NCBI GenBank assembly: GCA_039545295.1
Contig: BCIK01000008.1
Coordinates: 946,487 to 1,010,486, forward strand
Source of the DNA: Udeniomyces pyricola
Taxonomy: Eukaryota > Basidiomycota > Tremellomycetes > Cystofilobasidiales > Mrakiaceae
Reading direction: 5' to 3'
DNA: 64,000 bases
Part shown: in pieces, positions 11,143 to 22,715 of the stretch
Position numbering within the stretch: position 1 is the first letter of the stretch
How the letters are laid out: the number at the start of each line of letters is the position of its first letter
Program-made: the position numbers and the translations under genes
Notes under the pieces: generated by a model
The model's database searches: none
What the model saw: the letters and a program-made list of their open reading frames with translations, nothing else
Told to the model about the DNA's origin: nothing

Positions 11143-12840
11143 TTATACGTCAAGGATCTTGAGCTCCCTCCATTTGGCTGCGAGATCGGCCACTCCAGGC
11201 TCGCTACAAGGTTCCACGAGTCGGTGAAAGAGGATGAACGCGAATGAGAGCATATGTAGCACATGAGAAGAGGGAACGAAGTGTAAGTCCCAGATCTCTT
11301 CTCAAAGTAGGGTTGGAAAGAAACAGATCGAGACGAGATCATCAATGGCCCGATGGGATCAAAGGGGGGCTAAATCTCAAACTCACCCTCTCGGCGTTCT
11401 GAGGTCCCTCAGGTCCAGCAAATCGTATTCCTTTCCGAATGCAAGGAAATGGGCAAAAAGAGCGTTCCAGTGGGCTTCGAGCGAAAGATGAAGGATGAGG
11501 GGGAAATGGGCGTGGTAGATGTGAGCAAAGACGCGGAGCAGTTGCTTGAATATGTGCTTGGCCGTTGAAGGGAAACTTGGGGGATAGTCATGGCCTGGAT
11601 AGATTGGGTTGGTTGATGAATTGAGACGGGTGAGTCAGGATGAGAACCAAAGACAAGATGAAGGAAAGCAGGCAAGAATGAGGATTATCAGAGTCGAGAG
11701 AAGCTCAGTCGTAACATCCATCACGTGCTGGGCTTGGGGGCCGATTTTGTAAACACGTACCAGCTTTGGAGGGAAAAGTTCCTTCGTCATTCAACAGGCC
11801 CTCTACCCAGGTGAAGACATAGTCGATGTAGCCTGGCGCGTTGAGCCGAATCTGCTTCCGGTTGGTGTCGATCCACATCATGTCAAGCCTAAAGACCAGA
11901 ATGGAGATCAAACACGATTGTGAGAAGCATCGCGACGACGAGCATAGTCAGTACTCGGTCTAAAGGTTTAGTTGAGGCATTGGTGAGCCACGACAGCGAT
12001 GATGCCTCGCAGGGTATGATGTTGACGGAAATGCGGACGAGCTAGCTGGACGGAGGACAAGAAGGGGGAGGGGGTTGGTGTTTGTTGAAAGGAACGGCTT
12101 GCTTACCCTGGTCCGGCCGACATAGTTGGACACGATTCGGGTGTGTCGTACTCTGATACGACGGCGTAGAACTCATTGAGGTTCTTGTAGAAGTCATGGA
12201 CTGATAGGACGGCAGAAGAAACGAGGCGCCAGAATGGAGGACGTAAGTAATTGGGTCGATGCATAGTCCGCGGTCCGTGCCACACGATGAGCGGATGGTG
12301 GATATGGTTCGCTTCCTCGTGGGGGGAATGGGACGTTGTGAGGTATGTGCTGTTGCCGATGTCGAAAAGGCTGGAACGAGCGAGTAGACACTTACTGTTA
12401 AGGCCGACCCACTCGTTGGGATCGACATACCTTGGCAAGGTGACGAGCGTCTTGAAGTTGCCCGTGACGATGGTGCTCCGGACGAAGGGCGCGCTCAGGT
12501 AGAGCGGGAGCGGTTCGTTGGTTCGAGCCTGGGGCTGGTGCTGTTGGGGATACTGTTGGGCATGTTGAGATGAGTTGGATGGTGTGCGGGGAGGGTGGTA
12601 TGAAGGTTGAGATGGGGCAGCCTCTGAGTTTGGCGAAGGCGAGGGTGAAGGGCGCTTGGAGGGGTTGCGAAGTCGGCTGGAGGAGGGGAGGGAGACAAGG
12701 AGAGAGAGAGAGAGGAGTGTGTAAGTTTGGAGGCGGGGATGATGATTGATTGGTGGAATGAATGGATGACACGTCAAGGGATGATGAGATGGATTGAACA
12801 TCTATACAGAGAAAAGATCTTACCCGAGAAAAGAGGACAT
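11143..12840 (-). CDS. MOB2: Mob2 family kinase coactivator
   Basis: Mob proteins bind and activate NDR/LATS kinases. Mob2 pairs with Cbk1/Orb6-type kinase in the RAM/MOR pathway for polarity and cell separation. Exon 1 is only about 17 nt (MSSFLG), splicing to LRNPSKRPSPSPSP and a Ser/Pro/Gln-rich leader. The Mob fold follows: PLYLSAPFVRSTIVTG, FKTLVTLPRYVDPNEWVGLN, FYAVVSEYDTPESCPTMSAGPG, MMWIDTNRKQIRL, YIDYVFTWVEGLLNDEGTFP, LLRVFAHIYHAHF and LSLEAHWNALFAHFLAFGKE. It ends KWRELKILDV. The PLYLSAPFVR opening and LSLEAHWN favour Mob2 over Mob1, although the CPTMSAGP loop is shared with Mob1. The stop is TAA, complement of 11143-11145. The short first exon decides the start; the open frame from 12801 would begin inside intron 1. 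Confidence 0.88.
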
Positions 12841-13230
12841 ATCAACGAGACGAGGAAGGGGGGAAGGAGATGGCAAGGGGAAGGAAGGGGCGAGCAGCCG
12901 CCGATGTCAAGGGTTTCTACTGGGTTGACTTGAGATGGAGCTCGACGACATCCACACACGCATCATCAACCGATATCATCCAGAGAGCTTGGTCCATCAG
13001 CGAGCCAGCCAGCGCGACTATTGTTTGGATTATTTATCATTCATTTTCATCTTTTGATTTCTTTTCCACCCCTATCGTATATACACTCAATCACGATTGC
13101 TCTTCTCGACCCTCAAACAGTATTGATATCAATATCCATCCATCGGCGTCTAGCATCTACACATTCACCACATATCTATTCCACACACCATTCTACCCGT
13201 CAGGCTCTACCACTCAATCTTCCCTCATCC
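12841..13230. other. Intergenic region upstream of MOB2
   Basis: About 390 nt between the MET16 stop and the MOB2 start, holding the MOB2 promoter and the MET16 3' end. No gene or notable structure is seen. Confidence 0.5.
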
Positions 13231-14701
13231 CTAAACCGAGAGCTCGCTCAACGCCGTCGCAATATCGGCCTCCTTCTTCTCAATCACCTCGAGGGGTGGC
13301 AGGCACTCATTCTTCTCCACGCTGGGGTTCGAAGCTTTGGATCCATCCTCCTTGGACTCATCTTTGGCCAGCAGCTCTTCCTCTCGGGCCTTCTTCTCAA
13401 ACGCGCGCTTCATCTTGAAGTAATCCTGCAGCATACCTCACGTTCGTCAGCAATCTCGAACATATGGTTTCAAGCAGTTCCCATCCCCTGACAGGAGCAT
13501 CCGACTGCTAACCCCAAACTACACACCTTGTGCAAACCACACTCTGTCTTCTCCTTCTTGCCGGCCCATCGGCCTGCGCGCTCCGATTCGTCCGAGGCGG
13601 CTGCTCCGCCGGTGGGTGGGGGAGCGGTCGAATGCCAATCGCCAATGGACTTGTAGCCGGCGTCGAGAAGAGCGTTGTAAGGAACGTCACTGTTACCAAG
13701 CCGATTCAGTAGCGTCAGCTCACATACCCCAGCAAAGCCAAGCCAAGTCAAAAGAGTATAGAGTCACGAAAACGACGCCACGGCAAACGTGAACGGGACT
13801 CACTTGGCATCAATGTAATCCTTGACCTGCTTGAACGACCATTCGATCAGTGGGTTGATCTTGACCATGCCCGTCGAATCAATCTCGACTACTGGAAGCG
13901 ATGCCCGGTCCGACCCTTGCGATCGACGCCGACCAGTGAGGACAGCACGAACGCCAAGCTCAGCATAAGCTCGGTGGTTGGGCTCTACCTGCAGATACAA
14001 GGTGTATCAAAGAGCAAGACGGGAGATGGCTTAGCAAACTGGATGAACCAAAGGGTCGCCAGAGGATCCGACTGCGGGAGGCAAGCCAAGATCAAGGGAG
14101 CATCGTTCAGCGCGTGAGGATAGCTTCTCTCACCTTGACCAAATAGTCGTACATGTCCTCCTCCCTCTCCCACAGCTTCTCTCCGTAAGCCTCTTCGAAA
14201 GCCTTGGTGTTCTCGAGCTGCTTGCCGTCCTTGCCAACGGGCTTGAAGGTGTGCAGTGGAGCGAGGTACTTTTCCGATGCCCGCTCGGCGAGGTCGAGGG
14301 TCGAAGGAAAGTGGTAGAGAGTGTCGAGGAAGATGAGGGGAACAAGATGAGTTTCATCCCGAGAGAGAGAAATGTCGGAGATCATGGCAAGAGAAGCAAG
14401 ACCAGTCCTGGAGCAGTCGAGGGAAAGCTGTTAGTCAGCTAAAAGGAAATCAGGAGAGTTGAGTTCCCATCCTGGGACCTAGGACTGCTGCGAAAGAGAA
14501 GACGAAGGGGGAGAATGTGTGGAACGCTCACAATCCGAAAGCAGTCGTTTGCCAAAGACCTCCCTCGGGGATGTTGTCAATGGCCCACGTAAGGATCTCT
14601 TGGGGAGACTTGCCTGCCAGGTCGGCATTGATCTTGAGGAGCTCGTCCGTGGTGAAGAGGGCTCGTCGGGTCGGAGTTGAAGTCTCGGTTTCGGCAGACA
14701 T
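13231..14701 (-). CDS. MET16: Phosphoadenylyl-sulfate (PAPS) reductase
   Basis: Thioredoxin-dependent reductase that turns PAPS into sulfite in assimilatory sulfate reduction. The start MSAETETSTPTRRALFTTDE gives a normal length. The following exons read TAFGLTGLASLAMISDIS, VPLIFLDTLYHFPSTLDLA, YGEKLWEREEDMYDYLVKVE, AVLTGRRRSQGSDRASLP, VKINPLIEWSFKQVKDYID and SIGDWHSTAPP. The redox-active cysteine motif ECGLHK is at the end of one exon and DYFKMK opens the next. The C-terminus is a Glu/Lys-rich extension of about 60 residues ending ATALSELSV, longer than in many relatives. Introns are short. The open frame continues upstream to an ATG at 14857 that would add a basic leader (see findings). Sulfur regulation is expected from pathway knowledge; no binding site was identified. 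Confidence 0.93.
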
Positions 14702-15099
14702 GGCGGGTGGGCGAGTGGTTGGACAAGTGTATGGGCAAAGAGACACAAATTTTCTGATAAACGAGTAGATTAGAGAGGAGCCACGAGGTCTAGCTGGAAA
14801 GAAACGTTGCGAAAGGGGAAGACAATGGTTGATGGAGGGCAAGGAAGGAGGATTCAAGTGGGCGATATCTGGGCGAACAAAAGCGGATGACTGAGCCGAG
14901 TTGCAAAAAGAAACTCGTCAAACAAAGATGACGTGACTTGCAACTTGGTGAAACGTGACCACTTGCTGACTTTCTTTCCTTTTGTACATTCCTTCATGAT
15001 ATTTGTCAGCAACAATCCTCCGGTCGGCAGTCACACCAGCATACATCATCCACACAGATAAACATATAGATTTCAACCTTCTATCAATCCGAACCCATC
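14702..15099. other. Intergenic region between COQ10 stop and MET16 start
   Basis: About 400 nt containing the MET16 promoter and the COQ10 3' end. Nothing else is evident. Confidence 0.5.
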
Positions 15100-16210
15100 T
15101 CATTGGTATCCGCCCCTTCGTCCATAGAGGTCCTCGCAACGCTTCTGAAACGCGCGAACCATCATCCCGCTCACGCCCCCAAAGAAGGCTTTCGAGGCGA
15201 TTGCGTGGCTCGGGTTCGCAAACGAGTATCGCAGATCGAGCGTCACCATGGTTGGTAGACTATCCGAGGCAGACGTCTCTTGCTGTCGGGGATCGACGCG
15301 TGCTGGAGGATGGAAAGTCCCTGTGAACGATCAAAAACAAACGAGATTTCCAGATGGAGAAGATCGCCCGTTAGCTGCGGGCCTCGTCCGTTCAGTACAA
15401 GGATCGGGGGGGGGGGGGGTCAGGGNGTTTCAAAGACTCACAGGTAGTGACGAGCGTGTTGAACAGTGGAGTCGATGATGCGGTAGCCTGTGAGTGATTT
15501 AGTAGCGATGTTAATGAGATTCTACTGGTACCAGGTGGACAAGACATGGCAATCACTCGAGGACCGATCGGCTCACCTCGACGCTCTGGAAAGGAACCCC
15601 CTTGACTTTGCTAACGTATCCTTCCGAGAAGCCCATGAATCCCACCTTGAGCTCCGCATCGACCTCGAACGTCTCCTCGGGGCGGATCGACTTGCCATCT
15701 AGGATGGAAGACGACGTGCAAAAAGGGATGAATTGGTTGTACGAAGGTACGTTGGCCACGACCGAGTAGAGTTCGCGTGGAGTGTATCTGCGAGGAGTTT
15801 ACCAGGTTTGGGTGTTGGGTGAGCATTCTGATTGGGAGAAGAGGTCTCCAAGTTGCATGACTGGTGGGATAGCGTGCGTGCATGTGATTGTATAGACAAT
15901 ATATTCAAGGGCTGCGGTAGTCTTATGGACGCGAGGAACCGAATCGAAACTGAGGGGGAACGCGTGCGCTCACATGATGATGCTGGGTGACTCACGACAT
16001 GATCTTTTCTTCACGGTAATGTTCCTCGTCGCCACCGGAAGAGGGGCCACTGGGATTGGTGGCAGATTTGATGAGGTTAGGGAGATCGGGCAGCGAGAAG
16101 AACGGGCGAACTGAAAGCCGAGTGAAGCGATCGGATCCGGGTGAGGCTGAGTGGAGAGAAGACGAAGCTCTGGCCAAGGCGTGGCGAGTGGGTAACAGCT
16201 TGAGAGACAT
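15100..16210 (-). CDS. COQ10: Coenzyme Q-binding protein Coq10 (START-like)
   Basis: Mitochondrial lipid-binding protein that chaperones ubiquinone and is needed for respiration and efficient CoQ synthesis. The N-terminus MSLKLLPTRHALARASSSLH is Arg/Ser-rich with no acidic residues, like a mitochondrial presequence. The START-type domain reads YREEKIMSYTPRELYSVVAN, VPSYNQFIPFCTSSSIL, AELKVGFMGFSEGYVSKVKG, then after an intron FNTLVTT, then WTFHPPARVDP and MVTLDLRYSFANPSHAIA. The end is SGMMVRAFQKRCEDLYGR, with stop at 15100-15102. The intron before the last exon carries a 14-base C run in the sense direction and an N at 15426. The gene is divergent from eIF5B and shares a 390-nt promoter region with it. 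Confidence 0.93.
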
Positions 16211-16430
16211 GGTGACTGGGTGTGTGGGTGGGGAGTGTATTTTTTATATATATATATGTATATGTTATGGGAGGATAGATATTGATGGGGTGAGTGATGT
16301 CGTCGTTGCTGTAGTATATATGGATGACTCCCAGCTGTATGACTTGTAGTACTCGTACAGGCAGGGCCGATGACTGTGAGTGGGACTGATCGAGTACTGA
16401 TGTACTGATGAGTCGTGCCAACTTGCAGTA

Positions 16431-16490
16431 AGCGCTCGCTTTGGCTCGCTTTAACTCGCTTTAACTCGCTTTGGCTCGCTTCACTCTGCT
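16431..16490. repeat. Six tandem 10-bp repeats in the COQ10/FUN12 divergent promoter
   Basis: Six consecutive 10-mers with exact 10-bp spacing, consensus TTNNCTCGCT (copies AGCGCTCGCT, TTGGCTCGCT, TTAACTCGCT twice, TTGGCTCGCT, TCACTCTGCT). The array ends 110 nt before the eIF5B ATG and starts 220 nt from the Coq10 ATG. One helical turn per unit would place every copy on the same DNA face. Confidence 0.85.
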
Positions 16491-16600
16491 CCACTCAGAA
16501 TTCATCGATTCATCATCAGCCCTCGCCCGCCACCGCCCATCCTCTTCTCCCCCCACCACCCCCACTACCACATCCCCTCCCAACCACACAGCCGCTCCTC

Positions 16601-19600
16601 ATGCCGCCAAAGGGAAAGAAAGGAAAGGGAAAGAAGGGTCAGGACGACGACGATGACGCCTACTGGTCAGCACCTCCTCCTTCTCTTACTCACCCCTTCC
16701 ACCACTTTGCCCTCCAAGCGCCAAATCATTCATTCACTTCATCAATGCTTACCTGTCCCAACATCTTACTCCTTTCCATTCCCTGTCTTGCTCGTTACTC
16801 TCTGCCTTCGCTCTTCTCCTCCCTCCCAACCTCATTGCCCCTTCCAATCCACCTCATAGGGAGGCCAAGGCCGCCAAGTCGACTCCCTCCGCCGTCGCGA
16901 CGCCTCCTGCCGCCGTCGAGTCGGATGATGACGCCCCCGCACCCGCCAAGGGCACCAGCTTCGCTGCGCTGACCCTCGAGGACGATGATGACGAGGGAGG
17001 CGGAGGAGGTCTCATGGTCAGTAGGGCATCCCAGTTTCTCTTGTGGGCGACCAAATGGAGGATGATATGCTGACGCGACTTGTATGTACAGGCCGCCCTC
17101 GCCAAGTCGTCCAAGAAGAAGGACAAGAAAAAGAACAAGCGTTTTGACGAGGATCTTGAGGACCTCGACGCTGAAGCCACTCCCGTCACCGATAGTGCTC
17201 CCCAGGTCGTAGGGGATGACGAGTGGCCCGAGGAGGACACCAAGAAGGCCAAGAAGGGCAAGAAGGACAAGAAGGTTAGCCTTTGACATTTCGAGTTTCT
17301 TGTCGCGTCTTGCTTGCTTCACAAGCTGATGAACAAATGGGCTTCTGGGGAAATCGCTTATATTCGCAGGGTAAGAAGGCCAAGAACCAGGACGACGATG
17401 AGGACCTCTCGGAACAAGTCTCTGCTCTCGCCATTGACGGTGAATCCACTCCTGCCGCCGAGCCTGAGATCCAGGCTGTCGGAGACGACGAGTGGCCCGA
17501 GGAGGATGTCAAGCCCAAGAAGGGTAAGGGTGGAAAGAAGGGTGGCAAGAAGGTAAGCATCAGTGACTCTACCTAGGTTGATTGGATTCCAATTTCACAC
17601 GTCAAATATGATCTCGCAGCTGATTGAACGCGTGAACCACTTCTCTCTTAACTCTATCCACTTTCGCAATCAGTCCAAGGTCCAAGACGATGAAGACGAC
17701 GAGGAGGAGCAGGCAGCTGCCCCCGCGGCCCCTGTTGCTGCTGCTCCTGCTGCCGACGATGCGGATGAGGACGGAGAGCAGGAGCCTGCTGTGGGCGAGG
17801 TCAAGATCCTGTCCAAGAAGGAGAAGGAGAAGCTCAAAAAGGAAAAGGAAAAGGTGCGCGTTCAACTCTCATAACGCACTTGGAGTGTCTACTAAGGCCA
17901 CGATCCTAACAAATTGATATTTCTATACTTCAGGCGAAGAAGAAGGCCCAGCTGGCAGCCAAGAAGGCCTCTGCCCCAGCTGAGGACGCTACCCCCTCTT
18001 CTCCGACTGTCGAATCGACCCCTGCTCCTGCTCCTCCAGCCGCCGCCGCCGATGGAGAGGATGAGGACGATGCTGCTGACGGACCTGCCACTGGGGACAA
18101 AAAGAAGAACAAGAAGAAAAAGAAGAAGACTGCTGCTGAGGACGCGCCGGCTCCCAAGGCCAAGCCTCTCACTGGTAGGATGGCCGCTATCAAGGCTGCT
18201 ATGGACGCCAAGAAGGCTATGGAGGAAGAGGCCGCCAGGCTGGCCGAGGAGGAGCGGAAGTGAGTCTTGCCTGGTTTGCTGCGACGCTCTCATCGGAAAC
18301 GCTTTCCATTACTGACTTCGTTTGATCTTCATTTCTTCACCTTTTTTGCTGTGCCCAGGCGAATCGAGGCGGAGGAGGCTCGACTGGCTGAGGAAGAGCG
18401 TATCGCCGAAGAGATCAAGCAAAAGAAGAAGGAAAAGGAGAAGGTAAGTTGCGTCAAGTTGGCCGATCGCATCTTTATTCTTTGATTCGGAGTTAATGTA
18501 GCTTATTGCCTTTCATGTCCGCTTTGTGCGTATCTCGCTTACTACTGCCAGGCCAAGAAAGAGCTCGCCAAAAAGGAGGGTCGTCTTCTGACCCCAAAGC
18601 AGCGTCAGGAGAAGGCTGCTGCCGAGGCTCGACTGCAAGCACTCCTTGCGTCTGGAGTCAAGATCGAGGGTCTTCAGAAGGATTCCGACGAGCCCGTCAA
18701 GCCTAAGAAGGTTGTCTACGGTAATAAGAAGAAGAAGGGAGGACCTGCCGCGAACAAGGGCGAGGAGGTTAAGCCAAAGGAGGAGGAGAAGAAGGTCGAG
18801 GCCCCCAAGCCCGAGGAGGACGACGAAGACGATTGGGACAAGAGCGACAAGGAGGAGGCTCCTCCCGCTGCTGAGGTCAAGAAGGAGGAGAGCGATGGCG
18901 ATGACTGGGATGTCTCGAGCGAGGAGGAGGAGGAGGCTGCTCCCGAATCGGTCAAGGGTTAGTCTTGTCCGCTTTCATCGTCGTCCTTTGCACTTCTGTT
19001 TTGATCTGCACAGAATCTCATCGAATCTTCTTGTCTGTACGCTTCAGCCCCTGTCCCTGCTCCTGCCTCTGCTACGGCTTCCAAAGCCCCTGCCGCTACT
19101 CCTGCTCCTGCCGCCAAGGCCGCCAACGGCAAGAAGGCCCCCGCCGCCGAGGAGTCCTCATCTGAGGAGGAATCAGACTCGGATGACGACTCGGATGACG
19201 ATTCGGACGACGACTCTGATGACGACTCATCTGAGGAGGACAGCTCGGACGAGGAGGTCATCCTCACGCCCGCCCAGAAGAAGATTGCTGCCAAGCAGGC
19301 CGAGGACGAGCGAATCGCTGCCCAGAAGAAGAAGGAGTCGCGAGAACTTCGAGAGAAGCGACATGCCGAAGCCATGGCGGCGCGATCCAAGGAGGACCTT
19401 CGATCGCCCATTTGCTGTATTCTTGGTCACGTCGATACCGGAAAGACGAAGCTCCTTGATAAGGTTTGTCTTGAGGCGTAGAGTCTGACTCTTTGGCCTT
19501 AAGATCGGACAGCTGACTACTTTGGCTGTTTTTCTTCCTTCTTTCTATCATATCACATGGCTGAATCGTGTCCTTGTAGATTCGTCAAACCAATGTTCAA

Positions 19601-22187
19601 GAGGGTGAGGCTGGTGGTATCACCCAGCAGATCGGTGCGACATATTTCCCTGTGGAGGCTATCAAGACCAAGACTCAGGTGCTCAACAAGGTATGTTCCT
19701 GGCATGACCTCCTTCAAGTTCACGAATTCGTTGAACCGCTTGCTTACCATCATCACATGTGTCCTCACGGTCTAACAGGACGGCAAGAACGAGTACAAGA
19801 TTCCCGGTCTCCTCATCATTGACACCCCCGGTCACGAGTCGTTCAGCAACCTCCGAACCCGAGGATCTTCGCTCTGCAACATTGCAATCTTGGTCGTTGA
19901 TCTTATGGTATGTCTCCCATCTTCTCAACGATGACAACCTCATTTTCCTCTGCATCTCCTTGATAATCATGACTGACCCGTATGCCCTGTCACTTTTAGC
20001 ACGGTCTCGAACCCCAAACTCTTGAGTCACTCAAACTCCTCCGAGACAAGAAGACGCCTTTCATTGTCGCTCTCAACAAGGTTCGTCCTTTTTTCTTTGT
20101 GCATGAGTCCCGTCACATATACTTCTCACTCACCGTTCATTTTTTTTTTTTTTGCTATACTTTCTTTCACTTGCGACAGATCGATCGAATCTACGGCTGG
20201 AAGCAGACTCCCAACGGCGCGTTCCAGGAATCGCTCGCTCAGCAGACCAACCAGGTCAAGCGCGAGTTTGCCGACCGAGTCGAAAAGACCATCCTCGCTT
20301 TCGCTGAGCAGGGTATGAACTCGTGCCTCTACTACGAGAACAAGAACCTCGGTCGAAACGTCTCGCTCGTCCCTACGTCGGCCATCACTGGCGAGGGTAT
20401 CCCCGACATGATCATGCTGCTCGTCAACCTGACCCAGCAGAGGATGGCTGAGAGCCTCATGTACATCTCGGAGCTCGAATGCACAGTTCTCGAGGTCAAG
20501 GTCATCGAGGGTCTCGGTACGACTATCGACGTCGTCCTGTCGAACGGTTACCTTCGTGAGGGTGACAGGATCGTCGTGTGTGGTCTGAACGGGCCTATCT
20601 ACACCAACGTTCGAGCGCTTCTGACGCCTCAGCCGCTGCGAGAGATGCGAGTCAAGGTAAGTGCCCCCCATACATCGTGTCTGATTGCTTGTTTCCGTTT
20701 TGTTGTAAGGAAATGTCTGTGAGCTTACAATGGAGTTTCTCCTCTTCTTCTCCGTCGTATCCATTTGCGTTCCTCAATCCGATTGTCATCTTCAGTCCGC
20801 CTACGTTCACCACAAGGAAGTCAAGGCCGCACTCGGAGTCAAGATCACCGCTCCCGACCTCGAGAAGGCCATTGCCGGATCTCGATTGCTTGTCGTCGGA
20901 CCGGACGACGATGAGGAAGACCTTGGAGACGAGGTTATGGCCGATCTCAAGAACTTGCTCTCGTGGGTCGACAAGTCAGGTCGGGGTGTCTCGGTTCAGG
21001 CGTCGACCCTCGGATCACTTGAGGCTCTGCTCGATTTCCTCAAGGTATCCAAGATTCCCGTCTCGACCATCAACATCGGACCGGTCCACAAACGAGACGT
21101 CATCCAGGCTTCGACTATGCTCGAAAAGGCTAAGGAGCTCGCTTGCATGCTCTGCTTCGATGTCACCGTCGATAAGGATGCCGAGAAGCTTGCGGATGAG
21201 TTGGGCGTGAGACTTTTCAAGGGTATGTTTGGCTTTTTGTCTGATCCTGTTGTAGTCTTTCGTCTCTCTCTCTCTCTCTCTCTTCGTTTTCTCTTCAGCT
21301 GTCCCGTCATGCGCACGCGATATACTTACAGGCTTATCGCTAACATCATCTTTCGTCCACCTTTTTTTTTTTTTCACAGCCGACATTATCTACCACTTGT
21401 TCGACAAGTTCACTGCCTACAACAAGCAGGTCGTCGAAGAGCGCAAAGCCGAAGCCGCTGCCGGTGCCTTCTGGCCTTGTCGACTCAAGATCCTCCAGAC
21501 GTTTGCTCGTCGAGACCCGATTGTCCTCGGAGTCGACATCCTCGATGGAACGCTTCGAGTCGGTACTCCTTTGTGTGTCGTCAAAGTCGAGGTGGATAAG
21601 TCGACGAATCCTCCAACGTCGACTAAGACCATTGTTGATATCGGTCGGATGTGAGTTGATTTAGCCTACTAAACACGGCGTGTCGTCTTTGGGTCATTCG
21701 TTCTTTCTTATGACAGTGACTGATTCGATGTTCTCTAATATTTTTTTTTTGCTTTTTCTTCCTCCGGTTCGTCAGCACATCGATTGAGAAGAACCACGAG
21801 ACCTTTACCAAGCTGACGAGGAAAAACATCGGAGCTGGTGCCGCCATCAAGGTCGAGGCCATCATTAATCAGGCCAAACTCGCCGTCGGTCGACACTTTG
21901 ACGAGTCGGATGAACTCTATTCGTAAGTCTCCACCCTTCCTCCCATTCCCTTTCCTTGTTGCTTGTATCTCTGGAAAGCTTCCCTTTTTGGAGGGGACTT
22001 TCCATTTCGTCGCTTTTCTTTCTTGCGATGGCTAAATTGACGAGTCTCATGATGGGGTTGCTTTGGTTGGGTTAGTCATGTCACTCGAAACTCGATCGAC
22101 GTTCTCAAGGAGCACTTCCGAGCCGAGGCTGAGCCGTCAGATTGGGCGCTCATCAAGAAGCTCAAGCCTTTGCTTGATATCGCTTAG
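16601..22187 (+). CDS. FUN12: Translation initiation factor eIF5B (IF2-type GTPase)
   Basis: GTPase that promotes 60S subunit joining at the end of translation initiation. The N-terminal third (16601 to about 19390) is a highly charged Lys/Glu/Asp-rich region with the repeated phrase DDEWPEED and the eIF5B-typical [11 protein letters not shown]. It is divided by many short introns. The G domain begins [20 protein letters not shown] (P loop). It continues with [12 protein letters not shown] (switch I), [17 protein letters not shown] (G3) and FIVALNKIDRIYGW (G4). Domains II to IV follow: [55 protein letters not shown], and the C-terminal helix ending [30 protein letters not shown] is a natural start. 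The stop is TAG at 22185-22187, followed by a long pyrimidine-rich 3' flank. Confidence 0.97.
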
Positions 22188-22715
22188 TTTTGATTTCATT
22201 CTTGATCGTCGGTATTCGTTCAGCTCTCTTTCTGCATCTTGTAGACTCGATTTCTGGCCTTCCCTCTCTCTTCTCTACCTCTCTCCCCCTTTCCTTTCTC
22301 CATCCCTCATCCTCCTCTTCCTCCCTTTTAATCCTTTGCATCCCTGTCGATTTACTCTTTTTCTTCTGTGTGTCCTGTCTCGCTTGCATCATTCTTCATT
22401 GTCAGGATCTTTCCTTTTCTTTGCCATCTCTCTCTCTCTCTCTTCCTCTCTCTCTCTTGCCTTTTTTTTTCTTTTTCTTTTTTCCTTCCTCTCCCCCCTC
22501 CCCCGCTGTTTCTCGCTATGCCATGCTTTCTCTGCTCTATATTCTTTGCTCTAAGGCGAACCAATGAGTTCTCTCTTGAAACACATGAACAAAAAAAAAA
22601 ACAAAAAGGGGGGGGGGGGAAGGGGATCTCATCAAATTCGTTAATGAAAATGGCACATGACCTGGATTGACTTCGTCTTGAACTCCCCCCCCCCTCCTAC
22701 CCATTTCCAGCTCTT
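22188..22715. other. Convergent intergenic region with a pyrimidine-rich tract
   Basis: From about 22190 to 22510 the + strand is almost pure C/T (3' flank of eIF5B). A poly-A and 12-G run at about 22590-22619 and a short C run near 22687 follow. There is no gene. Confidence 0.7.

Noticed and set aside
17017..17091. Possible C/D-box snoRNA in an eIF5B intron (GATGATAT and CTGA words)
   Set aside because: No terminal stem and no matching C'/D' boxes could be made out. The words are too short to support a call.
18646..19488. 280-codon Arg-rich frame inside eIF5B
   Set aside because: Shifted reading of the Lys/Glu-rich eIF5B N-terminus. The eIF5B frame is clearly the coding one.
22063..22567. 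Hydrophobic Leu/Phe/Ser-rich open frames (163 and 125 codons) at the eIF5B 3' end
   Set aside because: Translation of a C/T-rich 3' flank. The apparent membrane segments are composition artefacts.
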